In this document: positions 23,345-35,732 of the stretch, in pieces | Layout: each line of letters begins with the position of its first letter | Position numbering within the stretch: position 1 is the stretch's first letter | Assembly: GCF_029227915.1 (NCBI RefSeq) | Contig: NC_079882.1 | Location: forward strand, 21,271,001 to 21,335,000 | Direction of reading: 5' to 3' | Origin: Hydractinia symbiolongicarpus | Lineage: Eukaryota; Cnidaria; Hydrozoa; Anthoathecata; Hydractiniidae | DNA length: 64,000 nt | The notes under the pieces: model-generated | Told to the model about the DNA's origin: nothing | Database searches by the model: none | Seen by the model: only the letters and a program-made list of their open reading frames with translations | Position numbers and translations under genes: made by a program

Positions 23345-25642
23345 TTAAAGTTAGAAAGATCGAGATCGCGATTTTTCTATGTTATACTGTCCTTTTTTTA
23401 AACGAAAAACACCGTTTTCAAATCTTAGCTTGCAAGCAGCAAAACACAATTTGAATCCCGCCAACTGCAGGTTACCCTTATTCATAAACAGTTTGAGAGG
23501 CGTCCGTGACGCTTTATATTTTATATAAAGCTGCATTTGCGCGTGATACTAAATTTTCATTGGTGCATTTTCTGCGGCCGCAATATCCCGCATCTTCTGT
23601 ATAATTTGATACTGTAGTTCTCTTGAAGTGATTGGTCGAGATATAGCACGTGCTTAACTACGAAATCATGCGCAATTATGCCTATTTAGTATATAATTTA
23701 AAAATGGGAGCATGTTTTGAAAATGGTTTGTTTTGCCTGTTTCTTTGTTAGTTTTTTTAAATAGAAAACAGGAAATATGGCTTCAATCTAAGGTGTTTTT
23801 CTTTTTTTCCTTGCATGTTCAACATGAAATTATTATTTTTTTTTAATTCTATTCTTCCATTTAGTTTACTGTACATTACAAACTTTTGTGCCCAAGCACG
23901 AGATTCACAAAATTTCCACAACTAATTCTTTAAAAAATTCTTCCTAAAATATATTTTCCCCATGTTTCTTGTGTTTTTTCTAAGAAAAAAAAAACGGTAA
24001 AATTTCGGCTTAGCCATTACTCTATTTCGTTCCTTTTATTTAGCCATTCTAAGCCACCGTTCAACGTTTTTTTAATTGTTAGTACAAAAAAAAATAATAT
24101 TAATAATGAGAGTGCAATTTTCGCGGAAACTTACTTTGGCGGCTTTTTTTCCCTGAAATTTCTCGGGATAAAAGGGAATTTATCTTCGCGGATTTAGTGT
24201 TACAGGAAATTTTGCGGGAACTTATTTTCACGGATTAGGCAAATCTGAAATTTTTTCGGGAATTTATTTTCGTGGCTGACAATTTTCAAATAAATATAAA
24301 CTAAGAAAAAATGAATGAAAAAAAACAAACTATTTCGGTGAGTAAGTTTTTTTATATTGTATATAAATTGTAGGTACATCACCTTTGATTTAAGAGGGGT
24401 TGAAAATACCTTGTCTCGCAACAGCATCTATGCCAGGGACAGTAAAGAATGATAGTGTTGAACCAATATAAAGAAATTGTCAAACTTTTTTTTCTGATGC
24501 GTAAGCTCTGTCCGCAAATTAATTTTGATCTATTTAATAAACACTGGTTTCTAGGAATTATTGCAGAATTTTTTTTCGCGGAATAAAATTTTGCGGTTCA
24601 AGGCTTTTAGGGATCTTGCGTTTCACGCAATAAATCTATATTTCTAAATTTTTAAAAACACGCGAAATTTTCTTCTGGCGACTTTCTGACAAAGTCTGCG
24701 CAAAATAAATTAAATTTGCGCATTAAGTCCTCAATTTTAGGTCAGGCGAAACATAATGACTTTTCAGGATTTTCTTTTCTTAACCACTATCGCACTAGTT
24801 GAAGATTTTTCTTCTGTCAATGAAAAAAATTGCCCAACTTAGTAAATCCGTATTTTAAAATAACTTATCGGACAAAATTTTCGTCAGACAAAAATTTTCG
24901 TCAGACAAAATTATGTATTTTCTTATTTCTCATTAAAACTTCATCCGCTAATATACAGGTGAAAACAAAAACCACAAACCTTGTATATCCTTAGCAAACC
25001 TACAGAAACAGAAGCCGTTAAAAACGCACTATCTGTTGTAGAGATAGTTGAAAATCCGTTTAAAAGCATATAACTTCTGTCTGAAGTGAAAGGAATTGTT
25101 CTTTTAATGTTTGTGATTGTTTTTTTCTTGAAAATCCCACCCAAAAGTCTAAAAGTTTTTTCAAACGTTTTATACCTTAAGGAAAAAAGGATTTACTTTT
25201 GGTTAGCTCATGCTTGTGATTAAATTAAGTTTTATTGCTTGGATCTCGATACATTCAAATTCTGAAGGATGGAAGGCAATTATTAGGTTAAAAAAAGCAT
25301 TCCAAGTCTGTGATATTTTGAGTCCTTGGCAAGAATTTAAATAAATTTTGTTGTGAAAGGACCAGTTGGTTGCCAATTCTATCAACAGTGTGTAACCTAT
25401 ATGAGTTTTCGAAATATTTAAGTAAAATTTGAGGATTTTTAAAATTTGCTTTTAGACAAATATATCCGTCGGACAAAATCTTTCGTCGGACAAAATATTC
25501 GTCGGAGTATCCAGTTTACGGGTACGTTCACACTAAGCGCTTTGTTTCTCCAGAAGTAAACAAGTTTGCTATGTTAACGGTTACACGAAATAATTTACAT
25601 TTTTACAAGAAACATCTATTTACATCAGTAAATACAATTTAT
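23345..25642. other. intergenic, carboxypeptidase upstream and TAF3 downstream
   Basis: No gene seen. The segment 24110-24730 is rich in TTCGCG / CGCGGA / GCGGAA motifs separated by A/T tracts, a diverged dispersed repeat. 24860-24910 and 25450-25510 carry a repeated TCGTCGGACAAAAT-like phrase (ACAAAATTTTCGTCAGACAA, then TCGGACAAAATATTCGTCGG), a short local repeat. Confidence 0.5.
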
Positions 25643-28600
25643 TTACGATTCCCTTTTCTTTTTCTTCTTTTTCTTCTTCGCAGGTGGAGCGTTGAGACAT
25701 TTCGGACAAAACCACTTATCGTCATCTGCAGGCTCCACGGTGATGTTGACGCACGGCCAGTGGTACCAGAGATCGCACGAGTCACAACCTATCATCGGGC
25801 TGCCATCGTCGGGTAAGCCACAAGCAGGACAATAATATACCTCTCCACCAAGTGCAGACTGAAAATGATAAAAACATTGTAGAAGATTTTTTAATATTTT
25901 CTTTCTGTATTTCGTGATCCCTTATTAAATTGATACCGTAAAGGGGGTGTTTTTTGGAGTTTTCCTCATTCAAGAAATTTACGGGGCTATTTAACGCCCC
26001 ATTTCCAATAAACGTCCTAAATATACTATTTTTCAGAAGGTTAATTGCATGATTAATGTTTGTTAATGTGATATAAGCTCAACGAGAGAAATTGCATCAA
26101 GTTTAAAACCACTTACTGAAGTATTTGTTAAAGTTTCCACGTATATACTACTAGTGGATTTTACCGATGAAATGGTCAGAGGAGGCTCCTTATGTTTTTC
26201 CTCCTTGTGTTTGCTCTTATGTTTTTTCGAGGATTTTGTGGGCAGCACATCCATCGGTTCAGGAGATGCACTGTATGTAGACGAAGGAGTAGCATCGAAA
26301 GACCTTAAAAGGATTGTTAAAAAAAGATAAATCAAGATAAAGTATAAGAAGAAATTTAACAGGAAGTAATAACTTCTTACAAATTTGAATTCGATTCAGA
26401 TATGGTTGCACCGCCCAATTTAAATGTCAATTTTGGAATTGGCGTGACAGATTCTTTTTCTTCGCGCTTTTTTCTCTTTTCTTTTTTTTCTTTTCCCTCG
26501 TGCTAAATTGATAGACAAAACAAAAAAATATAAAAAAAATAAAAAAAGGCTGTTCTAATGTATGAAATAATTTGAAACGATATATTATGAAATAAAAATT
26601 TCAAATATTAATAGACAGAATAGATGGGAAAAGAAATCACCTTTCGATTTTTATCGTCTCGATCTGATTTTTTCTTCTTCTTTTTCTTTTTTTCTTCTCC
26701 ACTGCGATGTGTTAATGTGGGTTCAAACTTCAAGCTCGGTTGAAGCTCGTCCTGTGAGACTGACAAAATGTCGATTTCATGTTCACTTTTTATTTCTGAC
26801 GTGTCGGCATCCGGTGTTTCCACCTTCTTTTGAAACGTTAGCACAGGCATGTCCATCGGAACAGGACTTACCAACACCGAACTGGAGTTTTCATTGATCT
26901 CCTTGGTAAAAGACACATCACCACTTTTGTCTGGTGAAAGTAGGTCGGAGGTAAGCAAAGGCGGTGGAGAGTGTTCTAATTTAATAGACACCGGACTGAC
27001 GTCACTTTTATTTGAAAATATAACGGTTCTAGAAGGCGTTGGGAGATCAACTTCTTCTTGTTTAATTTCAACAGAAGCTTCCTGCTTTGTGGCTGTGGGC
27101 GATAGTAAGATTTGTGGTGGGAGGGTAAGCGGTGGTGGGCTGTGCAGAAACTCTCGTTTCATTTCAATTTTACTCGATTCTTTACTAGGAGTAGCAACCT
27201 CGCCACTATTCTCTTCTTTAATGTTTAGAGATTGAGCAGAGCGGCTATCTGTTACTGTAGGAGGGGAGGCTACTTTAGCCGATGGTGGGATCACTGTGTT
27301 AGTTTTAATAAAGTCTGTGATACCCGCCACTGGAATTTTCGGTTTAGGAGATTTCGTTTTGTGCGAGCTACCAGCAGATTTTGGAGAAAGGATATTTGAT
27401 TTGTGTTTTGAAGGAGGAGACTTTAAGTTATTACGATTTGTTTTGGGTGGCGATAAAATTGTTTTTTCTTCTTTTTTTACCTTTACTTTATCTTGCTGGT
27501 TCTTCTTTTTCTCTTTTTTCGTTTTACTTTTAGAATACGTATTCGCAATGTCCTTCGAAGGTGTTGTAATTGTGTATGCTGGCGATGAGAGAGATTCTAT
27601 TTTCGATGTCGTATTAGTGAAACTAGCAATACCAGGCACAGCTGATTGGGTTGTTAAGGTGGGTGTGTACCCTTTTGGAGTAGTTACTTTTAATCCTGGA
27701 CGCGTGAGCTCTGAATTCACAAGAGCATCTATGTTTAGGCTTTTTGGTTCCAAAGGGGAATAGGGTGGACTTTCCACACTATCAGTTCGAAGGGTTAATT
27801 CTTTTGGTCGATTAACTTTATTTTGAGTGCTTGTGCTGCTCTCCATGTCAGGTTTGTTTTCTTTGACTGAAATAAACCGAAAAAACTTAAGTGATTATAA
27901 AATTTTATCGTGCACGAAAAGTAGGTGTTTAACTTAATTTAAATTTAGTACAAAAACTATAAAGGTTACCCTCAACATTTTCCTCTTTGACAATTTCCAT
28001 TTCACTTTCTATCTCCCTCTCCACTTGTTGATGTTCTTGCTTCATATCGACAGGGGGAGGAAATTGACCATCCTGTTCGTGTAACAAATGGTTTCCTGAC
28101 TCATGACAGGGCACTTCCGGCAGTGAACTGCTGGGACAAACAGGCTCAACTTGATGCACGTAATCCTCGAGTTCGTGTAAATATATTCCCAACTGATCGA
28201 ATGCAAGTGCAACATCATCCAAATTTGGTATTGTCCTGCTGTCTATATAGATTACATTACTATTATATTTAAAAGGAGTACTTAAAAAAATAGAGGGCCA
28301 TACGTTTTGGGTGGCCCTTTTTTTAGACAAAATGAGGTATTCTTTTTCACCTTCTACTAATTCAATATGTTATCAGCAAAGGGAAAGGAAAGAAGTGATG
28401 CTTTGAAACGTTTTTGCTTTAAAACTGTGTGTACAACTATAATCACGAATTTTTACTAGAAGACATTGTATTTTTTTCTTACAGTGTAGTACATTTAATC
28501 TTAAAACACCGCAAAACAAGTAGAATGTACCTGCATCATTTCCCTTTTGTGATAAATAGGAAGTCAATTATATTGTAGAAGAACTACTTTGTTCATCACT

Positions 28601-29419
28601 AACATACTGCCTGGCAGTGAGCGGGACTCAATCCGCCGTCCCCAGAACTTGGAGCCGCAGACGAACCCACTACATTATGTGCGGCTATATGTTAGTGATG
28701 AACTCAGATAGTTTATCCGAGTGGTGTGTATACATAGGTGAATATTCACCTAATATTTACCTATGTAAGGAAGTAAATTGTTTCGAGAAGGGATTGAGTA
28801 GTGATAGGTTTCCCTAGGGGTTACCATGATTAAAATTTTGCAAAATAAATATCTTATTGTTGTTTGTGGTAATAAAAGAAAGGGATTGTTATTTTAATTA
28901 TTGGCAACCAATTGTCCTCTCTGCCTCTTGGTCGCTTGAGTCTGGCTTGGATGGCAAACATTTTCGGAAGTACTATAAAAAATCCTTCCTGATAAAATCT
29001 CTTCCAATAAAGTAGTTTTTGTCACACACAGTTATTAAAGTTTAGTTAACATCAGCTATTTTTTAGCGTTTTACAGACTCTAAATAAATCCTGTACTTCA
29101 TAATTTAAAAATCATGAGGCGTAGAACAAATACTGAGACCTATTTCTATTACTTGCTTATTATTTCTATTACTATTATCATTTTGACAACACACTAACAA
29201 ATATAAAAAAGAGGTGTAATAAAGGAAGAATATAAACTTACAATTTTGGCTGTAATTTGCTGCTGTGGCAGAAAGCTGTTTCAGGTATCTTTCAAGAATG
29301 TCTGTCAGTATATCATGGGAGGAACGATGTACAGAGTGCCATCCTAGCGATTGGCATATTTGAGCAGCTGCTAATCCCAGTGAACAACGCAGATAATCTT
29401 TTTTGTTATTATTGCTCAT
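25643..29419 (-). CDS. TAF3: TAF3, TFIID subunit with histone fold and PHD finger
   Basis: Six exons on the minus strand: 29242-29419, 27970-28242, 26641-27866, 26381-26502, 26117-26303 and 25643-25858. They join in frame to 733 residues; an in-frame ATG at 29440 would add seven. Exons 1-2 encode the histone-fold (bromodomain-associated) domain, ending in NLDDVALAFDQLGIYLHELEDYV. The middle is long, Ser/Pro/Lys-rich and disordered, with repeated acidic SUMO-like KxE patches (for example IKQEEVD). The last exon is a C4HC3 PHD finger (CPAC, DDGSPMIGCDSCDLWYHW, WFCPKC) followed by a poly-Lys tail. In TAF3 this PHD reads H3K4me3 and the histone fold pairs with TAF10 in TFIID; the Met and Trp of the methyl-lysine pocket are present here. 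An AATAAA on the minus strand (25638-25643) overlaps the stop codon. The strong PHD match and domain order make the call firm. Confidence 0.95.
28591..28703 (-). mobile_element. tRNA-like sequence inside perfect 16-bp inverted repeats
   Basis: Arms GTTCATCACTAACATA (28591-28606) and its exact complement (28688-28703) enclose 81 bases. On the minus strand these contain box A-like TAATGTAGTGGG (28666-28677) and box B-like GGATTGAGTCCC (28623-28634). It lies just upstream of TAF3 exon 2, in intron 1. No target duplication was found. Confidence 0.55.
29242..29419 (-). other. TAF3: TAF3 first coding exon (half of histone fold)
   Basis: It encodes MSNNNKKDYLRCSLGLAAAQ up to NYSQN and ends with one base of a split codon before GTAAGT. 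The rest of the histone fold lies about 1 kb away in the exon starting at 28242 (acceptor TATATAG), which restores the frame as NYSQNYSRTIPNLDDV. An intron therefore interrupts the fold. Confidence 0.85.
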
Positions 29420-29440
29420 TATATTTATATTTCTGTACAT

Positions 29441-31340
29441 AATATTTAACCGTTTATAATTAATAATTCTATACTTTTAACATTTTGTTTCATTTTGTGA
29501 ATTCCTTCTTAAATCCGGTCTCTCCCTTGGTACAAATAAGGATTTGGTATTTATGCTACTCTTTTATTATTTGCAATGGACAGACAGACTAATATAGTGA
29601 TCAATTACAATGTGATGTTTGACAGTGTCACAACTTCCTCATCGTATTTGCAGCAAAGCTGCCATTTTCCCTGTTAACATTGTCTTGAAACAAATGCCTA
29701 TAAGGCATGTGCAATTGGGGGGGGGGGGGGGGGGCTGTAATACATGGAATCACAGTCCCGATATTTACTTGTGCACGCATCTAAGTGATTATCTAATGCC
29801 CGATGCGTGCACAGAAATGGAGGTAAAAATGTAAACAAACTTAGCAGAAAAATTACCTTCATTTCTGCGCGCGCAGGAAAAACACGGCACTATATGATTA
29901 AGTGTATTGGTTGGCATTTGATCATAATAGAGCAAAAAATCAATGTAAATTGTTGGTGTGTAGTTATCTTTGGGTAACCTTTTTTAGACTGTTTCTTTGC
30001 AAGGTATCACTACGACTTTATATAAATATATGTCAATCAGAAGTTATCCATTGAGCACTCAGTAATAGTTTAAAGCCCCCAAAATGTTTCTGTAGAAAAA
30101 ATGGGCTAAAAAAACTTTTTCTCAGCAAGCTAATTACATCTTTCTGTCTGCCATGCAGTTGTTGGAGCCAGAAGGGCTTACTGCAGAAAATGCAAACATT
30201 CAAAAAGGTCTATATAGCTAGCTAGCTACAAATATCTGAATTAAACGAAACTATATGAGAATTTACACAAGGTTTTCTCTGATTGAATTGTTTCCACAAA
30301 CCAAATGACAACACTTGGAAAATATTTGAGATATTGCATCCATTTTAGAAGATGATCTCTAGCTAAATTGGGAGATTTTCTTTTCAAAAACAGTCATTTA
30401 GCTGAGGTGTACTATTGCCACTCTGCTAACTAACCATAAGTACAGCATGTTCAATTTTTAAAAATAGCTCATAATCATATAAATAATCATACAAATCATA
30501 ATATGTAATCATCACTTAGATTTGCATGAATACTACTATTTATTGCATCCCACAACTGTTCTACCATCTTTATACTAGGCTGTTTAGTCACGTGATCAAA
30601 AGCCGTAGAATTTTTTTTGCCGTAGCGAACTCGCATACCGTAGACAGATTTTCCCGAGATTTTATACGTATGTGCCCATCCAAAGCTATTTTCCGACTAT
30701 GTTTTTCCTTATTAGGCATTTTTCGATAGACACCTCTTTGCACAGAATAGGCCGAGGTTTGTTTTGATTGATGATAGAAGTTTGTAGCTGTTAACGTTGA
30801 AGAGTTACAGGATTTTGAATTTTAAGGTTGCGATTATTTTTGTATTGTATGTGTTATTTAAACTTCTATCATATCAAGTAGTAAAGTTTAAAGTATGTAG
30901 AATTGTTCTTATCAAATTAATAGTTAGTTAGAAAAAGGAAAAGCTGTCGGATTTCACATTTTTTTGTTGACACTTTTGGATCACCCCTTGCAGACAGAGC
31001 TAACAACAGCTACAAACATGGCGGACTAAATCTCAAAAATAAGTTTATGGGGTTATAGCTACTAGTTCACTTTTGTATATTAATAAGAGACTGTTCACAA
31101 TAAGAGATGTTCAATGTTTATAGTTACATATATTTATAGTTTAGCTAGATAGTGAGAGATAGTAAAACAAAGATTTAAGCGACTATATAGCTAGGTGGTA
31201 TTTGGGGTTATATTCTAGCTAGCTAGTTAAGCTTTGTGTTTGTTATTTTATCACTATAATTACCTCTAGTATGGATGCTAAGGCATAAGGTATGTCTAGC
31301 TAGTTTTCACAGCTTGTTTAGTGTTTTTTATAGATTAAAA
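29441..31340. other. divergent intergenic region between TAF3 and the orphan ORF
   Basis: It holds TAF3's presumed promoter side, a G18 tract (29717-29734), a copy of a repeat shared with 61090 (about 30001-30040), a copy of another dispersed repeat (30124-30216) and CTAG runs. A GCCGTAG...CACGTGATC segment near 30580-30650 looks repetitive. No multi-exon gene recognised. Confidence 0.5.
30124..30216 (+). repeat. dispersed repeat family R1, copy 1
   Basis: It shares AGCAAGC, ACATCTTTCTG, a GCCAT-CAG block and AAACATTCAAAAAGGTCTAT with copies at 60364-60453 (inverted) and about 62855-62910. No ORF. The copies are diverged but collinear for about 90 bp. Confidence 0.7.
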
Positions 31341-31398
31341 TTTTTTATTAAAAAAAGATGTTCGTGACAATGTTGTTGCTGTTCAGAAAAGTGAACTT

Positions 31399-31695
31399 AT
31401 GTTCAACATTAGAGAAGCGAGAATGTCGCAAATAACTATGCAACAAAAACGTAATTTTCTGAAAGAATTTCTAGCAGATCCAAACCTACTTGTTGGAAAG
31501 GATATTCGTCATCGAGTTAGAGAGGAGGGAAGTGATGAGGTAAATTGGGAACAGGGAAAAGTTATGATAGTAAGTAAGATTGCTAAGAATGTTAAAAGAT
31601 CCGAGTATTGTGTGCTGTACGCTTCTGAACCCGATAACGTTTGGAAATTTCCATTGCTTTTGGATTTTGAAAAGGGAGATTTGATATTGCTGTAG
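31399..31695 (+). CDS. small orphan protein with a Tudor/chromo-like C-terminal domain (tentative)
   Basis: Single open frame of 98 residues from ATG 31399; the frame stays open upstream to an in-frame TAA near 31336. The C-terminal part has the shape of a small beta-barrel domain seen at the end of uncharacterised fish and cnidarian proteins: VGKDIRHRV, then WEQGKV, then PDNVWKF, then LLLDFEKGDL. This similarity is from my recall of such families, not a search. The N-terminal part (TMQQKRNFLKEFL) is helical and may be the end of a larger multi-exon product whose earlier exons I could not find; MSQITMQQ follows a second in-frame ATG. No signal peptide or membrane segment is seen. It lies between TAF3 (divergent) and a 150-165-bp tandem array. 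Function unknown; it may also derive from a mobile element. Confidence 0.5.
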   Translation: MFNIREARMSQITMQQKRNFLKEFLADPNLLVGKDIRHRVREEGSDEVNWEQGKVMIVSKIAKNVKRSEYCVLYASEPDNVWKFPLLLDFEKGDLILL

Positions 31696-32119
31696 TTCGC
31701 TTATTATGTCGTTAATTTGGTATATAATAATAGTTTATGTTCACATGGTATACATTAGTTTTGTTGATATATAATATTTTAATGGGAAAAAGTCGTCTAT
31801 TTTAGTCCATTTAATTTTAGTATATACAAGTTTTGTATTGGCATTTGTAGACTGTATGAGATTTTGTTCTGAGATTTTGTTCTTTGAAATATGCCGCTCT
31901 GCCTATCCTATATGCTTTTTTTATTACTAACTAGAATTTGACTTCAAGATATCTTGGCCAAACATCTGAATGCAGTGGTTGTACAGTTAAACGTGTTTAT
32001 ATACTTTGTATAAAAAATGGTATTTCTGGCATGAGTATAAAATATTTATATTATGTCAATGACTTTATATTAAAGTTTTTATTTAGCTTAATTTTATGAT
32101 TTTGATATTTGTTTCTTTC

Positions 32120-32830
32120 TGGATTTTTGCCCATCTCTCTACAGTATTTAACAGCCTGGTCTGCAAAACATCAATAATTTTTTATAGTTTAATTTACTGT
32201 TTTTATCACAATTCTGTTAATTAACCTATACAAACTTCGCAAATGGCTTATATACCTGGTTTCCTTTTTAGTTCTTACCCCCGTCTTTTTTAAATTTAAC
32301 AGTCTGGTCTGTAAATTACACATATTTATCACATGATATTTTTTGTAGTTTTAATTACTGTTTTACCATGGTTCTGTTCTTTTTAATTTAATGCAACTTC
32401 GCCAACAATGGCTTATTTAAAACTGGTTTCTTTTTAGTTTTACCCCCGTCTTTCTCTATTTAACTGTCTGGTCTGTAAAATACACACCTTATCACGTGAT
32501 ATTTTTTGTAGTTTTAATTACTGTTTTATCACAGCAATTTAATGCAACTTCGCCAATGACTTATTTATAACTGGTTTCTTTTTAGTTTTACCCCCGTCTT
32601 TCTCTATTTAACTGTCTGGTCTGTAAAATACACATATTATCACATGATATTTTTTGTAATTTGAACTATATACTGTTTTATCACAGTTTTTTTTTTTTAT
32701 TAATTTAATGCAACTTCGCCAATGGCTTATTTATTACTGGTTTCTTTTTAGTTTTACCCCCGTCTTTCTCTGTTAACAGTCTGGCCTGTAAAATACACAT
32801 CATATCACGTGATAATTTTATAGGTTTTCT
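32120..32830. repeat. five-copy tandem array, 147-165-bp period
   Basis: The phrase TTTAACAGTCTGGTCTGTAA recurs at about 32150, 32299, 32463, 32610 and 32775. Each copy also carries ATCACGTGATATTTTTTGTA, GCAACTTCGCCAATGGCTTA and TTTTAGTTTTACCCCCGTCT. Copies 2-5 are closer to each other than to copy 1. Confidence 0.85.
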
Positions 32831-35732
32831 TCTTTTAAGTTCTAGTGACGTTTATAGTTACTTATTTCTAGTTACGTGATAGGATTACTTTTCATTTTTA
32901 TGTTAGTTTTTACAGTTATTTTACCAATGTTATGTATATTTTACCATATATGGAAAAAGTAAAAATGGCGGCATAATGACGTCAGATATGAAAAAAAAAA
33001 TTGCAAATGTCTTTCTTAGCATAAATTTTACCAACCCTAAAATTTTCATTCTATAATGTTTAGTTATACCAAAGTTATTGTACACGTAGCAAAGGTCTCA
33101 AAATGAGTTTAAAAACAGTCGTTTTGGTGCCAAAAATGTTCTACTTGGAATGCACTTATTTTTTCTAATTTTTGCTACCAATTACGCATACTAAAATAGC
33201 CATAACTTTTGAACTATTTATCGTAGAAGGAAGTTTGACCCCTCGTTGAATTTCAAATGGCCCAGCCATTCTGAAAACAAGAACATTATAGACTCCTACA
33301 CAAAGCTTTAAAACTCCCGAAAGTGCCTATTTATACCGATGTTATCCCGATTCCAGGCGCAACGCCCTGTCCCTGATTCGTGGGATTTCATGATTTTGGG
33401 AAAGGGCAATATAAAATCAGTCAGTTTTTTTTGCCCTGAAAATTAAGTCAAATTATTAACGCTAGATGGAAATCAAACTTTAGAGATGAATGCCATACTG
33501 TCACTAAGAAATATAAGATAGTACAAAAAATGATGGACAAAATGGATCATCTCTAAAAAAAGTTATCTGACAGTTTCATAAACTGACTTGCATATAAATT
33601 GGATGAAACAAAGATTGTGATTATTGGAAAGGCTTGTCGTCAAAAGGTAATTTGGAAATGGTAACCAATCCCATCAAGGCAGAATCAGTATAAAGAAGAA
33701 AACCGACGTTCCAAATCTATCTACTTCGAGCAAAGTACATTATACCACTTGTTCCGGAAAACTAAAGAAAATCCAGCAAGTTAACATCCTATACCCTCTT
33801 TTTAAATACAAATATAGAGAAGGGTTGATAAAGGATTTCCATCTCCATCCTCGTCCCCAGGGCTCCTTTTCTCTTTCTGACAATCTCGGACGGCGAGAAG
33901 ATTGTTGGTCCATCTCAAGATGCCATTTAAAAAGTTAGAAGTAGATAAGTCGAAGATAATAGCTGATACCTACACGCACGTTGATGTCCTAAAGCTTATT
34001 CAAATACAACCCTTTCTAATCCAGTAGATAATAAAATAGTAAAAGAATTAATAGAATTTATTGTTCTTGACGAAGATAAGGAGTTAAATTCTTGCATAGA
34101 CAAATGCCATCCTTTTTTTTACCACAAGCCGACCTCTGTGTTGGGTACACAATGGAAATCTTAATATTGTCTTGTATGAGGTCAAGACCAGTTCCATTAG
34201 TAGCGTCTCCCAATGCCAACCTGTATCTTCCGTTAATTGTGACGGCATGAAAAAAATGCTTACGATCAGACGGAATCATATTCACTTATAAGCCTGAATG
34301 AAGAATTACGGTGAGACAGATTGGGGTAAGGATTGTCGCAATTTTTGTATATCTATTAGACCCTCTGACTATGACTTAAATATCTGCTATTTAATTTATG
34401 ATAAGCATAAATATCCACACAATAATTTCCCAAGTCTTTTAAAAAGGGAAGTCTGTCCTAAAAATAGGCATTTGGGCCAGTTGATTACTATTGTTTCTAT
34501 AAAAATACAAAGGTATCGTCACGCATAGAATTACAAAGTTTATCAAGCTTGAAGAAAAGATTGCTATTTTGTCCGTTTTAATATAAATGTATGTTTTCAT
34601 TATTTGATTGTTATCACTAGCAGGCCCATTGATCACTAGTCAGTTTTCGTATCCAAACACGTCAGTTTTTAGGTTGCCTTTTATCTGAACGTGGTAAATA
34701 TTTTTAAGTTGATAGTTTAAACCTATCCTTAAACTCTGGATCCCACACTATTTACCCGATCGGACCAACAATGCTATCTAAAAACTGCGACAGAATTTAT
34801 ATTTGATTATGTTAAGCATCCATTGCCTTACGGCCTTAAATATTTAAAAATTCCAATGCAAAATACAATTTTTTGTCAATACTATGTTTTTCTTTTTACG
34901 GTATATAAGGCTGTGTGTACTCAGATGCAAAAAGAAGCAACTGACTGTGAATGTGGGTGTATTTCTTGCTGCGCTTCTTGCTTTATTCAAGTTCACAGGA
35001 TTGATCACACTTGCGGGCGAGTGTGTGGGCGAAATATAAGTATCCGAACGCAAACGAGCAAGTACCCCGGCAGGTAGACAGGGAAGCAAACACCAGGTCA
35101 AGCAACGTCTGTTTTGCATGATCTTCTCAAACTTGCACAAAACTGTGACGTGTCAAAGGAAGCAAGCACGCTCGTTCAAAACCAAGACTGTGCGAAAAAA
35201 TGTGTGCGTGCCCCAAAAGAATTTTGGGCAGGAATAAACTTTCCAGGCTAAAATGATGACGTTATCTACACATTTTCACCCAACCCACTTCTTAAAAGCT
35301 GTATCTCTTGCACCAAGCCAAATTTTTCTTTTCCTTTTAATTTGGTAAAAGATGACCAAGGCATAATCATCCATTTTTTTCCAACACGTGAAGAAACTAC
35401 AACATCCGTTTTTCACAATATAAAATTAACAAAACAAAGCAAAGCAAATTGCGTAAAGTTTTGTAAGAAGAAGTGCCAATATTTTTAAATAAGGGCGCGC
35501 AGGGGGCTGGTTAATTACGGTAAACCTCGTACTCAGACCCGCTTTTGTTAGCAAAACACACAATTGCATGATGGTATTGCACTGTTCTGCGCAGACTCGT
35601 GATCTCATTACCCAGCTTCTTTGGCCATTTGACTACACTGTGTGTGACTCGAACATTAAACTACGCAGATTTTCTACGTTTTTCTTATCAATTACTTAAC
35701 CTTTATTCTAAACGAAGTATTAAGCATTCGAT
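32831..35732. other. intergenic upstream of ATP6V0C
   Basis: No supported gene; several frames of about 70-100 codons have no recognisable family. At 33845-33870 there is a CTCGTCCCCAGGGCTC repeat shared with 2527 and 43878. The last few hundred bases should hold the V-ATPase promoter and 5' UTR. Confidence 0.4.

Noticed and set aside
26849-27763. Two long plus-strand open frames (128 and 155 codons) antisense to TAF3 exon 3
   Set aside because: They are mirror frames of the Ser/Pro/Lys-rich coding exon; the minus strand encodes a continuous TAF3 product with matching splice sites.
34058-35140. Several 65-98-codon frames
   Set aside because: I looked for transposase, reverse transcriptase or receptor motifs and found none; left as unannotated intergenic sequence.
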